Assembly: GCA_036346225.1 (NCBI GenBank)
Contig: JARFIW010001343.1
Coordinates: forward strand, 372,001 to 436,000
Source: Platerodrilus igneus
Taxonomy: Eukaryota > Arthropoda > Insecta > Coleoptera > Lycidae
Direction: 5' to 3'
DNA: 64,000 nucleotides
Positions 33,131-46,894 of this stretch are shown piece after piece. Every line of letters starts with the position of its first letter. The first letter of the stretch is position 1. Made by a program: the position numbers and the translations under genes. The notes below the pieces were generated by a model. It did not search any database, was not told the origin of the DNA, and saw only the letters and a list, made by a program, of their open reading frames with translations.

Positions 33131-36100
33131 CTACGGACTCTGTACGGACCCTCCTACGGTAAAGACAATTTCGCACAAACGTTCCTTTGTTCTTAGCTTC
33201 TTAACAACCACTAAATCCCCAATCGAAAAAACTACTTGTTTTTTGTTCTTCCGGTTACATTTCTCGACTTCTCTATGCTGTATAGTTTCCATTCGTCGTT
33301 TCGCCTTATTCAACAAACCCATGATGTCAACCTCGTGGTCCACTCTCCACGACCTCGCTGGAATAACCTTTCTCATTAACGTACCAGGACACGTTCCTGT
33401 CACAGAGCTTGGAACAGAATTAATGTACTCTTCAATCTGTAGTAACCACCCGACCCAACTATCATGCAGTCCTTGTGTAATCAGTCTTAAAAACTTTATA
33501 ACCTCTATAATATATCTCTCGCACGGATTTATCTTTGGATTACGGATGCTACAGAACGTTTTATCTATCTGTTCTTCTCTAAACGCGTTTCTAGCCCTCC
33601 TGTTATGAAAATACATTGAGTTATCCATCAAAAGCCTATTCATTTTATCTATCTGCTCCAAAAACTTTCTCACACCTTCAATACATATCTCGAATTACAC
33701 CGTCTTGCACGATAAAGCTGCACAAATTTAGAAAAAACGTCGACCATGACCAAGATATGTTGATATCCGCCTCTCCTTGGTATTAAATTACTTAGATAGC
33801 CCATGGCCACGATATCTAATGGACCTTCCACACTAATGCACCTCGCTTCCTTTGTATCCTTACATTCTTATCGCTACCCAGTAAACACATCTCACACTGA
33901 GTTATACAATTCTTCAACAATTTAATGTCGTTTTGCATATAAAAAGCTCTAAACATCATGAACGTTTCCTGATCCCGATATACCCAAACATAGTATGAAT
34001 CTTCATAATTAACTCCTCTGCGACCTTTCTTGACAACACAAATAACTCATCGTCCCATAACCTTTGCACTAAAAACCCCTCTACCATATAAAACCTCTGT
34101 TTTGCTCTAAATTTTCCCTGAATAATTTTTCTCTTATCACCCTTATTTCGTCATGTGCTTGCATCCGATGAAATCTGACATTTCACCATCTTCCCACATC
34201 TTCAAATACTTACAATACTACCAAAAATCCATTCTTACTATCTGTTATCACCCCTTCATGTTTCCTACTAAAGAAATCAGCTGTAACGTTTTCTTTACCA
34301 GGTTTATGTCTAATGTCAAAATCATATTCTTGCAATACTAACGCCCATCTATACAATCGACTGTTCAAGAACTCTTTCTTCTTCAGAAACGTTACCACAG
34401 TATTATCTGACTCGACCAAAAATTTATTACCCAACAAGGCACGATTGCCAACATCTTATTTTTCACTGTCGAATACCTAGTCTCGCAATCTTTCAGAGCC
34501 CTGGAAATAAAACAAATCGGCAATTCTCTGCCTTCCTAAACCTGTACTAACTCTGCCCATATTGCAAAACTCGATGTGTCTGCCCTCAAAATAAATGGAT
34601 CCGTAAAATTTGGATATTTCAATGCTAGTTCCCTATAAAATACCAACCTCAACTCCTGAATGCCTGCTCTCGCCTCTCGTTCCATTTCCACCTCTCGTTC
34701 TTCTTTAATAATTTTAACAAAGGAATGCACAATCCGAACATATCGTTATGAATCGACGATAATAATTTAATACTCCTAAAAATCCCCTTAAACTTTTTAA
34801 ATTCCTTGGCTGTTTCAAATTCTTCAACTTGTCCAAAAGTTTTTCACAAATTTTAATCCCTTTGCTGCCCAAGATAAACCCCAAATATTTCACCTGGTCT
34901 TTAAAAATTCGCACTTTGAATTTGGTCTCAAACCTCCCTCGTCTAACCTATGAATCACTTTTCTTAAATATTCTGCCTCGTTATTGGAAAAAAAACATCG
35001 TCGACGTACTGCGTACGAAGTCATCGTACTCATCTAACAACTTCTACATGGCTCGAACTAACGCAGCGGATGACGTTGAAAGACCGAACGAAACAACCCT
35101 ATACTGATAAATCTGTCCTTCAATGCTAAATCCGGTATATTTTCGACTTTCCTTATGCAAGGGAATCAGCCAAAAAGAATTCTTTAAGTCCAGTTTACTA
35201 AAAACTTTCATCTCGCTTACCTTGTATAACAAATTATCAAGTGATTTTGGTGCTCAAATTATGGCATAGTATTCGCATTTAATTTTCTAGCATCTAAACA
35301 TATTCTTAATTCTAAATTATCAGATTTAGGTACCACCACTACTAGATCGACTTACGACGTTCTCGCTGATTCAATAATCCCATCTCTTAACATCTTTTTA
35401 ATCTTGTTTTACAGTCGTCCCCTAATGCAAATGGAATTGAATATACCCTAGTACTAAAACTTCCCTCGTCTGTGACCTCTAATTTGTGTGTACACCTGTT
35501 CGTAAACATAGACTCATTGCTAAAAACTCCTGCATGTCTATGAAATAACTCATATAATCTTTCCTTGAAGTTATCCCCTATTAATCCTATCTGTTCCTCA
35601 TTAAATACTTTTTCAAATATATTACATACTCGTATTTTATTAATTTCCTCGTAAATTCTGTCCTTGGTCTTCCTAGATCCTATACTATCATTATTTTTCT
35701 CATCCCCATTATCCTTGGGCACCACCCATTTCTTTTCTAAATTCAATACCTTCACCATTCGTGTTTTACCCTCTATAACCAAACCAAACTCCTCAATTAT
35801 ATCTATCCCTACTATAAAATCTAAATACAAACCTTTCGCTATCCAAAACTCTACTTCGCCTAGTATTTCCTATAACAACTGATACTCTTGCAACTTTGTC
35901 TATCGTCGTTAGGGCCCTTTTCATCGCCGACCATAAATAAATTCTCGTAACCCTACAAATTTTACCTTTGAATAACTTTGCATGTTTCATCATTATATCT
36001 TCTTGCACCAGTGATAACTTAGACCCCGTATCTATTAATGCCGTATACACACAATCCCCTAAATTAATATTAACAAATGGCAAATTTTTTTTTTTCAAAC

Positions 36101-36364
36101 TTATCTAAGATTTTATCTACTAAACTAATACTACATCGTACCTCTAAATATGATTTTTTTAACGGTACTAACTCGAAGTTTATTTTTCAAGGGGTCCTTC
36201 ATGAATCACCATCCTCTCAATCCTATCTTCTAATCCCCGTCGTGTGCCTGTTGTGATTACGTGTTGAATAGTCCAATTTCTATCTGTCCCTCGTTCTCCG
36301 TCTTTAATTCCTGTCTGTCTTTTCCCCTGGTTCGGGGTCTCTGCTTCCTATGTCCCTGTTATCT
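33131..36364 (-). pseudogene. Second Ty3/gypsy Pol (protease, RT, RNase H, integrase), heavily broken
   Basis: In minus-strand order, the aspartic protease has YTALIDTGSKLSLV (36098-35793 ORF) followed by DFIVGIDIIEEFGLVIEG. The RT starts with LELRICLDARKLN near 35,310 and continues with SKLDLKNSFWLIPLHKESR (35232-35044), then KYLGFILGSKGIKI and LRGFLGVLNYYRRF (34914-34714). RNase H carries FILRADTSSFAIWAEL and FLVESDNTVVTFL (34437-34210, ending in FDIRHKPGKENVTADFFSR). The integrase has CITQCEMC near 33,900 and MVDVFSKFVQLY near 33,750. Its C-terminal part is 33673-33131, including FSIGDLVVVKKLRTKERLC. It is a different family from the 7735-18274 element. It carries many stops and frameshifts, and no LTRs can be assigned to it. 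Confidence 0.8.
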
Positions 36365-36372
36365 CTGTCCAA

Positions 36373-37737
36373 AACACTTTATTTTAAAGAAACGAATTCC
36401 AAAAGGTTCGAACATTTACGTGATTAATGAAAATATATGGCATTTCGTTGGAGAGAATTTGATAAAGTCATAAATCATCTGTAAATACGCTAGGAATAGC
36501 TAATTATTTCCCGTAAACGGATAAACACCCCAACACCAAGAACGCACTACTATCGGAAAAAGCCATAAAATAGATAAAGCGTTTTAATAGCTCTGAAAGG
36601 GAGAGGGAAAGAGAGAGAGACAGAGAACAACGGCTATACTTTGATGCATCAACAAAAAATGAACGACGTTTTACTATAGACCTAAATTGTAACGACAGTG
36701 ATAACCACAATAATTAGCACATTAAAACTCGACATGCTAATAATTATTACATCATCCAGTGGCTAACGCTTTAAAATAAATCGAGAATGGAATGGATGAA
36801 TAACGTATTTAGAATTTCTGTATATAAAGAGGGAAGTGATCGAGGTCATTCTTTCTAAAGCCAAACAATTTGATGAAGTATAATAAAGATTTATCACAAT
36901 AATATGAATAATCTTAATACAAGGTCATAACTGCTAATTTTAATCGCTTAAAAGTAAATGCACTTTGCAAACTGATATTTTAACACTAAATGGAGATTTA
37001 AAATGGAAACAGAAAGTATTTAATGCCGCTAATTACAATGGATATAGGATTTTAATAAGTGCTATTTGACAATAACAACAGCAGTATAATTTTGTTTTGT
37101 AACTTATAAGGGTATTTAAATATTAGTAACTTAAGCTAGAATAGGTTCTTAATTTTATAAAAGTCAGAGTTTGAAGCATGTTGACCTTTACTAAATTATC
37201 TGTGCAGTGTGGTTGACCAATTACACTGACAAACGGCGTTTCTTTTAATAATCTATTGGATTCATATTTGATTAATCTTGGAAAGAAAATGCGCAAGCTG
37301 GATTAAACTAAGTATCGAATAAACGAAAATATTCTGAGTTAGAAGCAAACAAAATTTATTTTGAGTCACTAAGAGTAAGTCTTGAAAACTAACCGTTAGA
37401 AGTACATTTTAAAATACAATTAGACAGTTCATACAATGAAATTGGAGCAAAACTTTCCAGCATCGAACAGATTCTCCTTTCACGATTATCACAGAAAAAT
37501 TTTCTGTCTGATGGGAATTTCACTATTAGTTATTGTATGTCGCCAATAAAGGAAAAATTTCAAGAATTGTTGACAGAATTTGAAGAATTTCACGTTTTAT
37601 TAGAAGCGGCTTATAAGAGTAACCTTCAAAGTATTACTTATTTTGTAAGTAAATAGTCACAAGTAGGTAATTTTCAACCTAAATTAAGGAAATTACGGGA
37701 CACCACAACCGAAACATTAAAAAAAAGAACTAACATC
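36373..37737 (+). mobile_element. Right inverted arm: retroelement LTR/leader and gag start, plus strand
   Basis: Reverse-complement partner of 30,100-31,640. In plus orientation it shows a GA-rich run (36,600-36,625), a tatataaag box at about 36,818 and then a gag-like frame (IQLDSSYNEIGAKLS near 37,415, IKEKFQELLTEFEEFHVLLE near 37,540) with a stop inside. Unlike the left arm, it continues on its 3' side into more gag and an RT start. Confidence 0.55.
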
Positions 37738-39342
37738 AGAGGAAGAGAATTTTTTAAGAATTCTATATTCAGAAATATAACAAAAAATTACTGAGATACA
37801 AACTACAATTAAAATACTTTACAAAAGTTTAGAGCAACATCAATCTATAGAAGTCAAAGGTAACAAAACCACAATAATCATGTATATCAGCACAGTAGAA
37901 TTTTGCAAATCAAATAATGTCTTCAAATTTCGACTGATTGTCAGTAAACATTCTTGTATTTTTAGATTTCATAGAAATGTTGCAAACTTCAATAGAAGGA
38001 AATGAAAGGAATGCGACAATATACCTTGCATCTAAGCTTACTGGAAAGACGAGATTTAATTTTAAATAAAGATGGTTTTAGAACCATAGTATCAATATTG
38101 AGGAATGGAATTAAACAGGAAAACGCAGATTTGGTTTATTACAAGGTTATGCAATTATGTCGGTACGGAAAAACAAATACATATACGCCAACGCAATGGA
38201 TGGAGAAATAACGCAATACTCAATAACAATACAGGTCATCAAAGAAAAAATTATTACAATAACTATGAACGAAGTTTTAATAGGCGCACTCAATATGTGA
38301 GAAGTTACAAAGTCCAGGACCAGGGCGACGAGTAAGCCAGAATCCGGAATTGGATGAAGCACGTCAACAATAAAAGTATATATATTTAATTTCACATGTC
38401 TAGTTTCATAACAGTATGGACATCAATGACAACCCAGCATGCAATCAAACTTATTGCCGATACCTGAGGTGACATAAGTCTGATTAAAGCACAAAAAATA
38501 AACATACACAAAAAACTTTTCTGTTCTAAGGTGTCAAATCAAAGGCATTACGAACAATCCTTTAAGTACAATAGGTTTAACTTAGGGAACTATAGAAATA
38601 GGAAATAGTAATTTCAAATACTGTAAGATTATTTTAGTAAGATATCTAGATGAAATAAGTTACCAAAATTGGACGCTAACAGTTCAAAATAATTTCATGT
38701 CGTCAATAATACCAATAGAAACTAGATCAGAACCAGAATCTTTCCTTATTCCACCTACAATTTAAGACGTTTAAATAATCTAATTTTGGATAATGGTGAT
38801 AAACTAATTTTAAATATGGAATCCAAAGGAGTTTTTATGTCTAGTATTTTGACCTGTTCAAAATTACATTATAGGGATATAAAAAGAATAAATTTGAAAC
38901 ACTACTCAATGTTTGAGATAAAAAAAGGTAAAAGTAAGAATCGAAAAGATCAACCTTTAGCTGAATTGAATAGAGATAGATATATTTGAATATGTTAAAT
39001 GATAGAGTTGCTAGTTTATGTGTTGAATATTATAATATTTTTGGGTTACAAGAAGATGGGATTACAGTCAACAATTTTTATAAGCAAAATGTAAAGTTAA
39101 CGGGTGAGGAACCGGTATACTCTAAAACTACAGCATACCGGACACAGTCAGTTAACTAAAATGTTAAGTGAGGAAATTATTGAACCTTCATTGCTGGAAT
39201 ACAACAATTCTACTGGTACCAAAGAAACCAGATAGCAACGGAGAAAAGAAATGGCATTTAGTCGTGGATTACAGAAAGTCAATAACAAACTAGCAGCAGA
39301 TCAGTTTCGATACCAAGAATTGATACCATTTTAGAGCAGGTC
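37738..39342 (+). pseudogene. Gypsy gag remainder and truncated RT start
   Basis: Downstream of the right arm the plus strand encodes a gag-like region (TIYLASKLTGKTRFNFK near 38,025) in several frames. Around 39,090-39,340 it encodes the N-terminal RT fingers (EEIIEPS, VLVPKKPDSNG, WHLVVDYRKS, IPRIDTILEQV). The homology stops abruptly at 39,342, where a minisatellite starts; RT palm, RNase H and integrase are absent. Its VVDYRK-type RT differs from the RICLDARKLN-type RT of the minus-strand pol at 33,131-36,364, so the two are separate families. Confidence 0.6.
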
Positions 39343-39527
39343 GAGTCGCCGCTAAAAGAGTGCTGTGACAAGGCCTGCGTTGGAGCATCACTAAAACAGT
39401 GCTGTCATAACGTCTCGTTAAGGTGCCACTGAAAGAGTGCTATGATAAGGCCTCGTGTTAGAGCGCCGCTGAAGGAGTGCTGTGACAACGCCGCGTTGAG
39501 AGTGTCACTAAAAGAGTGCTGTGATAC
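39343..39527. repeat. ~39-bp minisatellite, five copies
   Basis: Units containing ctaaaagagtgctgtgac begin at 39352, 39391, 39429, 39469 and 39508 (spacings 38-40 bp). The units are noticeably GC-richer than the surroundings. Confidence 0.88.
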
Positions 39528-41373
39528 AGATACAGCAATTTGTAAAACTTGAAATTGTTCACTTACCTTCCTTTCTAACTTTGCCTGGCTAGCTCAACGG
39601 AATTGACAGAGTTTTCAAAATGAAATTAAACACAGCAATATTAAAGCACTTATACAGTATGGAATACTTTCTCTAATACAAAAGCATATAGAATAGAACA
39701 TTTACAACATCGTTTCTTACCTTATTTTAAATTTACAGAACTAAATTTCTTCTTTTATGAATATTTTATCTTACTTTGTTTATTCCCACGCTTGTAAGGT
39801 TTGTTTTGCCAAAAAAATCCTTCACAGATAATCTATTAAAAAGTCAGAGTGTTTCGAACTCTGAATACAAACTCTCCTGGTAAAAAAATCCTTTACAAAA
39901 AAATTATTATGATTAACACTTATTATTCTACCATAAATTAAATACAAATACTTTAATATCAGTTAAAAATAAATTTAAAAGTAATACTTGCAGAATCCAC
40001 AAAAATGCTCCTCGTAATTAAATATCTTCTTATTTTAAATTGAAGTCAAATCAGCTTATAAGATTTTCCATATTTAAAATCCTCATTTCTAACAGCAATT
40101 ATCAAACTACATATATGGTTAAATCTTCCTTTCGATTATTTAATAAAATTTTTAAAATAGCGTTATATTGAAGAATTTTTCCTCTTCATTGTAATTAATA
40201 AATTCCAGTTTTTATGTAATTTACATTTCAAACATCACTTCTATATTCATTGTACCATCATAATTATTAAATTACAGTATGCAACAGCTCGCGACTTAAA
40301 TCAAAATAACATTTCGCGATCGAATTTAAGAATCGAATGAATCCTTTAATTAATAAACGCTTCCTTATATATACAAATTATCTATTTTCTAGAACCTAGT
40401 AGAATGCCCCGGATTCCATTCTAAATAATAAACATCTATCTTACGTAATTTCTCGGAAATCCTCATTAGCGTTTAAAATTGTTGAGTTTTATTACCTCGC
40501 TATCTCGTTCCAGTTATGAGTGACGAACTTTGTTCGTCCGACTCTAACACATATACGATTATTGTGGCGCATCGCTTCTCTCCAACAGTGAATGCGAAGA
40601 TCATAAATATTTCTTATCACTTTCTATTACATTTTCTGGGTGTTTTATTGTTCCTACCGCTTCTTGGAATAAATGTTTCATGTATTAATTAGATATTTAC
40701 GTAGTTTTAAATGCGGATGACTCATAGTTTTATATTCCTAATATTCTAGAAAATTCTTTATTTAAAATAAATTTCTGTAATCTACGGGGTAATTAATTTA
40801 AACTTGAATTGCTTTTTAATGCAAAAAGATTGCATTTTATAGAAAATATTTGCTTTTAATATCAAAACGTGTTTCTACTACACCTATTAAGGTTAGAATT
40901 GGGGTTTTAAATACACGTTGATTGTAGGTTCTTAAGCTAAATGCGTAAAGCCAGTACTATTCTATGCTATTTACAGCAAATAAAAAGCATTTTTATCAAA
41001 AATGTATTGATAATTAATAAGTGAAAATACATGGCTTTGTATTTATTTTAAAATAATCCATTTGCGTTCGCTTTGAATGTGTGTTTAAGGCATCTTAACG
41101 ATTAATTATTTTCACTATGCTGCTAAAACAAAAATTAGAATAAAAATACTGTACCTAATGAATACGTACATTGGTCGGCCTTATTGAAGTAGAAAAGAAT
41201 CGGTGACTCAAAAAGTTCTGCAAACAGAAGTGGACAAACACCACTAACTTAACGTTGTATAACCATAAATCCTTTCCAGGTGTTGTTAAAAACCAAAAGC
41301 ACCAAACGCACTTCAAAGATCATACAACAGAAAATAGAGCACTCATATTCTTCTTTTAATAGCTACATACAGA
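39528..41373. other. AT-rich stretch, no gene seen
   Basis: About 1.8 kb without a supportable ORF, RNA or repeat. Confidence 0.5.
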
Positions 41374-42585
41374 ATGAAGGATAAATATTATAATAATGAT
41401 TGCAATTTCAATCAGAATGATAAATTATATTCCACAGATTCAAACAACATCATTTGTCACAATTGTAATTCCAAAAATCACTTAGCTTGTCATTGTACAG
41501 CAAGAAAATGCTTTTCATGTGGTAGAATGGGTTACACTAAACTGAACTGTCCTTCTTGCAATTCGGAAAACTTCCGAAGAGTCCAATTGTAAACCGTAGT
41601 CAGGTTTCGTCTAATAACTGAACGGTTATTAATAGTCAAAATAATAATAAAATGAATTTCTCTTGTAGTAATAAACAAATTCTTCATTACAACACTAAAA
41701 GTAAACCAATATTAGATTATGTATTAGCTCAGGCAGAAGATAGTAAATGCCCTTATGTAACAATAAATATCTATGGGTATAAAATAAATAGATTGTTAGA
41801 TTCGGGTGCTAATAAAATATTTTTGGGTCAGAAGAGCATTATTTTTTTAAATGATCTTGGTATTAAAATAAAACCAATTAAAAATGTTAATTGTACGATA
41901 GCTGATAATCAAAATATGGAATGTGAAGGTTTTTTAACATTACCTATTCGTCTTAAAAATAAAACTTTACTTTTTAATGTTTGTGTAATTCCGAATTTAA
42001 GATATATGCTAATAGTTGGTACAGTTTTTTGGATTAAGATGGGATTAGTACCTGATTTAAGAAAGGGCGAATGGAATTTTAGTTCTAATGATTTAAATAT
42101 TGAAATGAATTTAATTCAAACCGCTGATGATTTATCGTATGATAAGAAAATGCAATTAGAACATGTTATAAATGAGTACTTTAATTCGATTAATGACACA
42201 GAAATAGGTTGTACCACATTAATAGAACAAAATTATAACAGATAGTCCCTCTATTAAATCAAGATACTGTCCGGTTAACATAATAATGCAAAAGAAAATT
42301 GACAAGGAGGTTGACAAAATGCTAAAGCTTGGTGTTATTGAAAGAATTAGAGTCATATTTGTTTAAATATTTAGACGATTTGATTATAGTAACTCCAGAC
42401 TTTGAGACTCATCTAGAAATTCTCAAAGAAGTATTTAAACGTTTAAAAGAATCTGGTTTAAATTTAAATAAAGCAAAATGTAAGTTCTTTAGGAACGAAC
42501 TTAAATTTTTAGGATACGTTGTAAATCGGTTAGGTTTAAATGTTGTAACGAACACGATTACATTCTTCATTAATATACGCTTTTG
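41374..42585 (+). pseudogene. Third Ty3/gypsy fragment: zinc knuckles, protease, RT with internal deletion
   Basis: ORF 41374-41592 carries two CCHC-type knuckles (CHNCNSKNHLACHC and CFSCGRMGYTKLNC). ORF 41652-42245 holds an aspartic protease (RLLDSGANKIFLG) and leads into the RT start (KKIDKEVDKMLKLGVIE near 42,290-42,340). Directly after this, at about 42,345, the sequence jumps to the RT palm: KYLDDLIIVTPDFETH, then LKFLGYVV. The fingers and first palm strand are missing, which is an internal deletion of roughly 100 or more codons judged from family layout. The open frame runs to 42703 but the tail after about 42,585 is not recognisable. Confidence 0.75.
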
Positions 42586-42703
42586 TTATAATTATTTATT
42601 TAACAAAGATCCTTTACTGTATAGAATACACCAATTCCTATTTCGATATTATAATATCTATTTGTTACTTAGAACTCCATCTACGTTTATGAACTTGAGG
42701 TAA

Positions 42704-43886
42704 AAACACGGTTTCCTTTTATCCGCGTATGTGTTGATGCAATAATTCAGTTTTCTGCGCGTTCTCTAGTAATAAATTGCTTTGATGCTAAAGTTCGCCA
42801 TTAAACGTACGGGTGTGATCGCATAAACAAGTTTGTGGCGTGGGCCAGCAGGTTTCTTTGAAAACATGCAATCCCAAAGACAGGTGGCATGGTCCCAAAG
42901 AATACCGTTAGTACCAATCCATAGTTTAATCGAGCTATTGTGGCTTTAGAGTAAACATTATCACGGTAGGTGAATAGTTTTCAATTTTGCATTTAAATCA
43001 TTTCCTCGATTCTTTTTAGCGCAAGTTTTATGTAGTTACGTAATATATAAAGTATTTTTAATTATGGAATATAGCACAGTCTAATTGTTATGGAAAATTG
43101 AAACGCAAATCTTTTTTTGTTATGCAGTATTGAAAGTTCAAATTGTCGAATGTTGCAAGAGTATTGTGGAATTTTCCGTTAATTTTGTTTTGAATAGAAG
43201 TCAAGCTGTAAAGCCAAGCACGTGCGAAGCTTGCACACCTGTTGTTGTAATTGCACACGAAGATTAATGAACGATGATGTCTAGAGGATTATTTGGGGTG
43301 AGCGCTTTCCAATTCTATTCTTGTTTCACGAAACCACTACTGGAAATGTAATCAATTTTTTGTAAATTTTATATAGTGATTTAAATTGGCATACGTAATT
43401 TTTTTGTTCAGAATGTAATAGTTAGATATCGTATAAATGTTCGTAAGAATGCAAAGAAATTTCTGTAAGATAACTTTATTTGAATTTAAAAGGTTAAACT
43501 AAAATGTGCTTGTAACTAAGCAGATGACATATTCGTGTTTGTTTGTCACATAAAATCTAGTTTTTTCCGACAGTACAATTAAAATACAGATTAGTTCAGA
43601 CCATAAGGATATTTGACCTTTAGTTCAAGAAATAAATTAATTAAAAATTTAAGTTCTGCAGTTTATGAAAAGTCAATACATTTAATTAATAATATGTAAA
43701 CCAAAACAAGATCCTTTTTCGGTATTAAGTACAAGTTGTAGAACATTATTAAAAACACAATACCTTTCATAAAGAATTCTAATGAATTAAAACCTGCAAA
43801 ATTCATAAAATTAATACGAGACTACTTTTAGATATTTTTAAATATAGATAGATAAAAAGCATTAATACATGTAGAATTGTACAAAC

Positions 43887-43888
<2 letters not shown>
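42704..43888. other. AT-rich stretch, no gene seen
   Basis: No supported feature between the gypsy fragment and the (TA)n run. Confidence 0.5.

Positions 43889-43931
<43 letters not shown>
43889..43931. repeat. (TA)n microsatellite
   Basis: Near-perfect TA run of about 43 bp. Confidence 0.95.
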
Positions 43932-43933
<2 letters not shown>

Positions 43934-46894
43934 ATACTTGTTAAGTTGTGACCTCCGGGTTGTTCAAGGGGCGACCTGACTTCCCATAGTTCTAGGTGCT
44001 TTAGAAGCATAATATTGTAATACAACATTTAGGGGAACTTGTACACCATATTTTTCAAAAGAGAGGAAATCATTTCCAAAAATATAAAAATATAAATTAT
44101 CCTTATATACACACTACGAAGTGACTTCCATGGATACATTGTTAATATTAAACCTGGCAACGGTGCAGTGATTCTACATATTATGTAGCTTGTAACAATT
44201 TCGATTTTCTGTTATTCAAATACACAAGTTTTGTTCGATACACCTAATCAATAAATGTTAAATTTCTATTGGAACCTTTTATTATAAAATTCATACATAG
44301 TACGCCCTCTACATTAGAATAGCAAAAGTACACTTCAAGTGAACTTCTAGTTGTTTGTATCTTGTTTCAATATCCTCCTTCCCCGCACATACTAGTATAA
44401 TTAAGGTTGCCTCGTGGAATAAGCCACGTTAATCGTAAAACATACACTAAAGTGAGAAGCAGTTTCAATTGTTACCAGGCAGGAATGTAGAAACCCGCAC
44501 ATGTTATTGGTTAATATGAAGGTTAAATCCGGACCCCCGTGTCAGCTACGCTCAACTATAAGAGTAAGGACGCAGAGTGAGTCATCCTCCATTTTTATTC
44601 TTATATTTTTTTCAAGAAACTTTCAATTAAAATGCTCAGATAAATTTTCGAAGAAGTTATATCTAAGTTTGTTTAAAATTAATTCTCAAAATTTTGCTAA
44701 AGTTCATAGTTCGATTAATTTGTTTCATTTAAAAATTTAATTTAAAAATTTAGTATTTGAATAAGGCATAATTGACCTTAACATTTTTAAGATCTTTGTA
44801 TAATATTATGTTTGAAGTTACAAAGTTGTATTAAAGGGTTTGCTTTATCGAACATGTGATATGATAAAAATTGTTTGCTGAATTATAATGTATAACACAT
44901 GGTGATAATACACCTGATGTATAATTCAATGTCGACAATAAGTACTTTTCTTTGACCTTTGATTTTATTAAAAATTGTTATTAAGAATGTGTAACCATAA
45001 CCTGAGAAATTACTTTTGAATATGTAAATTTTTTTGTGAACTGGAAAGGATCCTATTCAAGTAACATGAAGTCATTGTAACGTAAAGTAAAAGTAACATA
45101 TTTCTTACAGAAAACTAAAATAATTTATGCATTTAATAAAACAAAATTCCAAGAATGCTTAGATATTAATATTAAATAGTGAAAACGGAACTGTTTCGAA
45201 AGTCTCCGTATAAATAAGTTGTATAAACAATGTATATATAAATATTTTTTTAAAAACAAAATTAATAGAAAAAATTTTAAGTTGTCTCAAAATTTTTTTT
45301 CTTTGAAGTCAACAGTGCTTGTCCTACAGAAGCAAACTGTTATAATTTAGAAGCTTTAGTACTGAAGGAAGGTATTATTAGTGTTAAAGTTAAAAGTTTT
45401 TCTTGAAGGTATAATTTTGATTAGTGATTTACATATAATTATTTTTGTGATAAAGTGACTAGGCTCTCATGAAGCCCTAATTGGAAAATGTTTAGGTGTG
45501 ATTAAATTTTCAGATAGCACGAGATCGTCGTTCCTATTCCTGGTTGCAGAGACCACAGTAAGTATTTTTGTATATGTTGCTTGTCGTAAATTTTTTTTCT
45601 CTTTCGAAGATTTGCGTATCTGATCTTCGAATAATTTCTTATAAAACACTCATTAAGATACGGTGGCGTCCAATAAAATTCCTTTTATTTTTTTTCGTAT
45701 ACCATCCTACGACCCTAGCTCATAGCTCTGCCCTAAGTTGAAGAAACTTAGCTGGCTGGAAGAACTTTTTAGAGGGATCCTTTTTTCTCAAAGCCATTCA
45801 ACATCTTTTTGCCCTGGGCTTGACCATCAAACAGGAACCCCTCGTAATCTATCGAGGCTCTGCCGCCTGTATGGTAGAGCAGACATATTTAATAGAAGGC
45901 TCGAATGTTACAAAAGCTGTAGTGTCCGGTTTCATTGTCATTGTTGCGTAGGATGAGCGATACTCTGTGGCTTTTAGTCAACACAAGTTGCTTAGTTGGT
46001 ATTATACAAGCTTCAAATAAGTATACTTGTCACATGTTTAAGGCGTGCGTATTTATTACGACACACGGCCATATTATAATCGAATTGGAACACGTACAAG
46101 AATAGTGTGTTATGGAGCATCACCATTTAATATGATTATGTATTGTGTATGATTATAAAAGTACCCTATTGCAGTTTAGTAAAAACATTTAAGAAAGCGT
46201 TACAGATGTTATTAAAGGTTAGCTAATTGATTTATTTAAAAGCAAACTTTTGAAGGAGTATGATAATGGTAACAGGAACGAGTTCCCATAAATTCGGCCC
46301 TGAATGCATTATTTTGGGTTAAAGCGACAGACCTCGCACTACATGCACTCCATTAAATCAGAAAAGCGGCAATACACGCGCTTTTGTATTTCGATCTTAT
46401 TTTACACCAAACTATAATTTTTGGCGTATTAACTTAACGTTAAAGATTTTTTTAAATATTTAACGAGCAAACCTAAAAGTCGAAATGATATTTTAAACTG
46501 CAAAACTTAAATATCTGTTTTGAGGATTTTGTTACCAGTTACTTACCCTTTATGTAATTTTTAATTGCTTAAAATTAAAAAAAACAATAGAAATTTTGAT
46601 AATAAATTGTCAAATAATAATAAGACTAAATTCAAGAAATATGTCAAGAAATATGTCATTTATTTTCCTGAAAATTTACAATTCGTAGGAGCCATAAAAC
46701 AAACAAACCAATAGTAATACACATTTATTAGTGATTGTCTAGCACGAAATAAAGCTAAAGCGTTTAAAAAAACTTATAAATAAAAAAAAGACAAGTACTA
46801 CTTGTTATCAAGCTATTAACGTTAATATATAAATATTTATGGTTACAATTAACCATTTTTTAAGCTTAGCTTAATGAGGTGCTGAAGTTTGGAT
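43932..46894. other. Non-coding stretch with two GC-richer patches
   Basis: No gene is supported. Patches at 44,400-44,590 and 45,700-45,960 are richer in GC than the surroundings and may be fragments of repeats; the short ORF at 45738-45956 shows no recognisable family. Confidence 0.45.

Noticed and set aside
33108..33608. 166-codon plus-strand ORF
   Set aside because: It is the antisense shadow of the gypsy integrase C-terminus on the minus strand.
43828..44028. ORF with an Ile/Tyr repeat
   Set aside because: It is produced by the (TA)n run.
45738..45956. 72-codon ORF with a Cys-rich end
   Set aside because: No recognisable family, no splice context; probably a repeat fragment.
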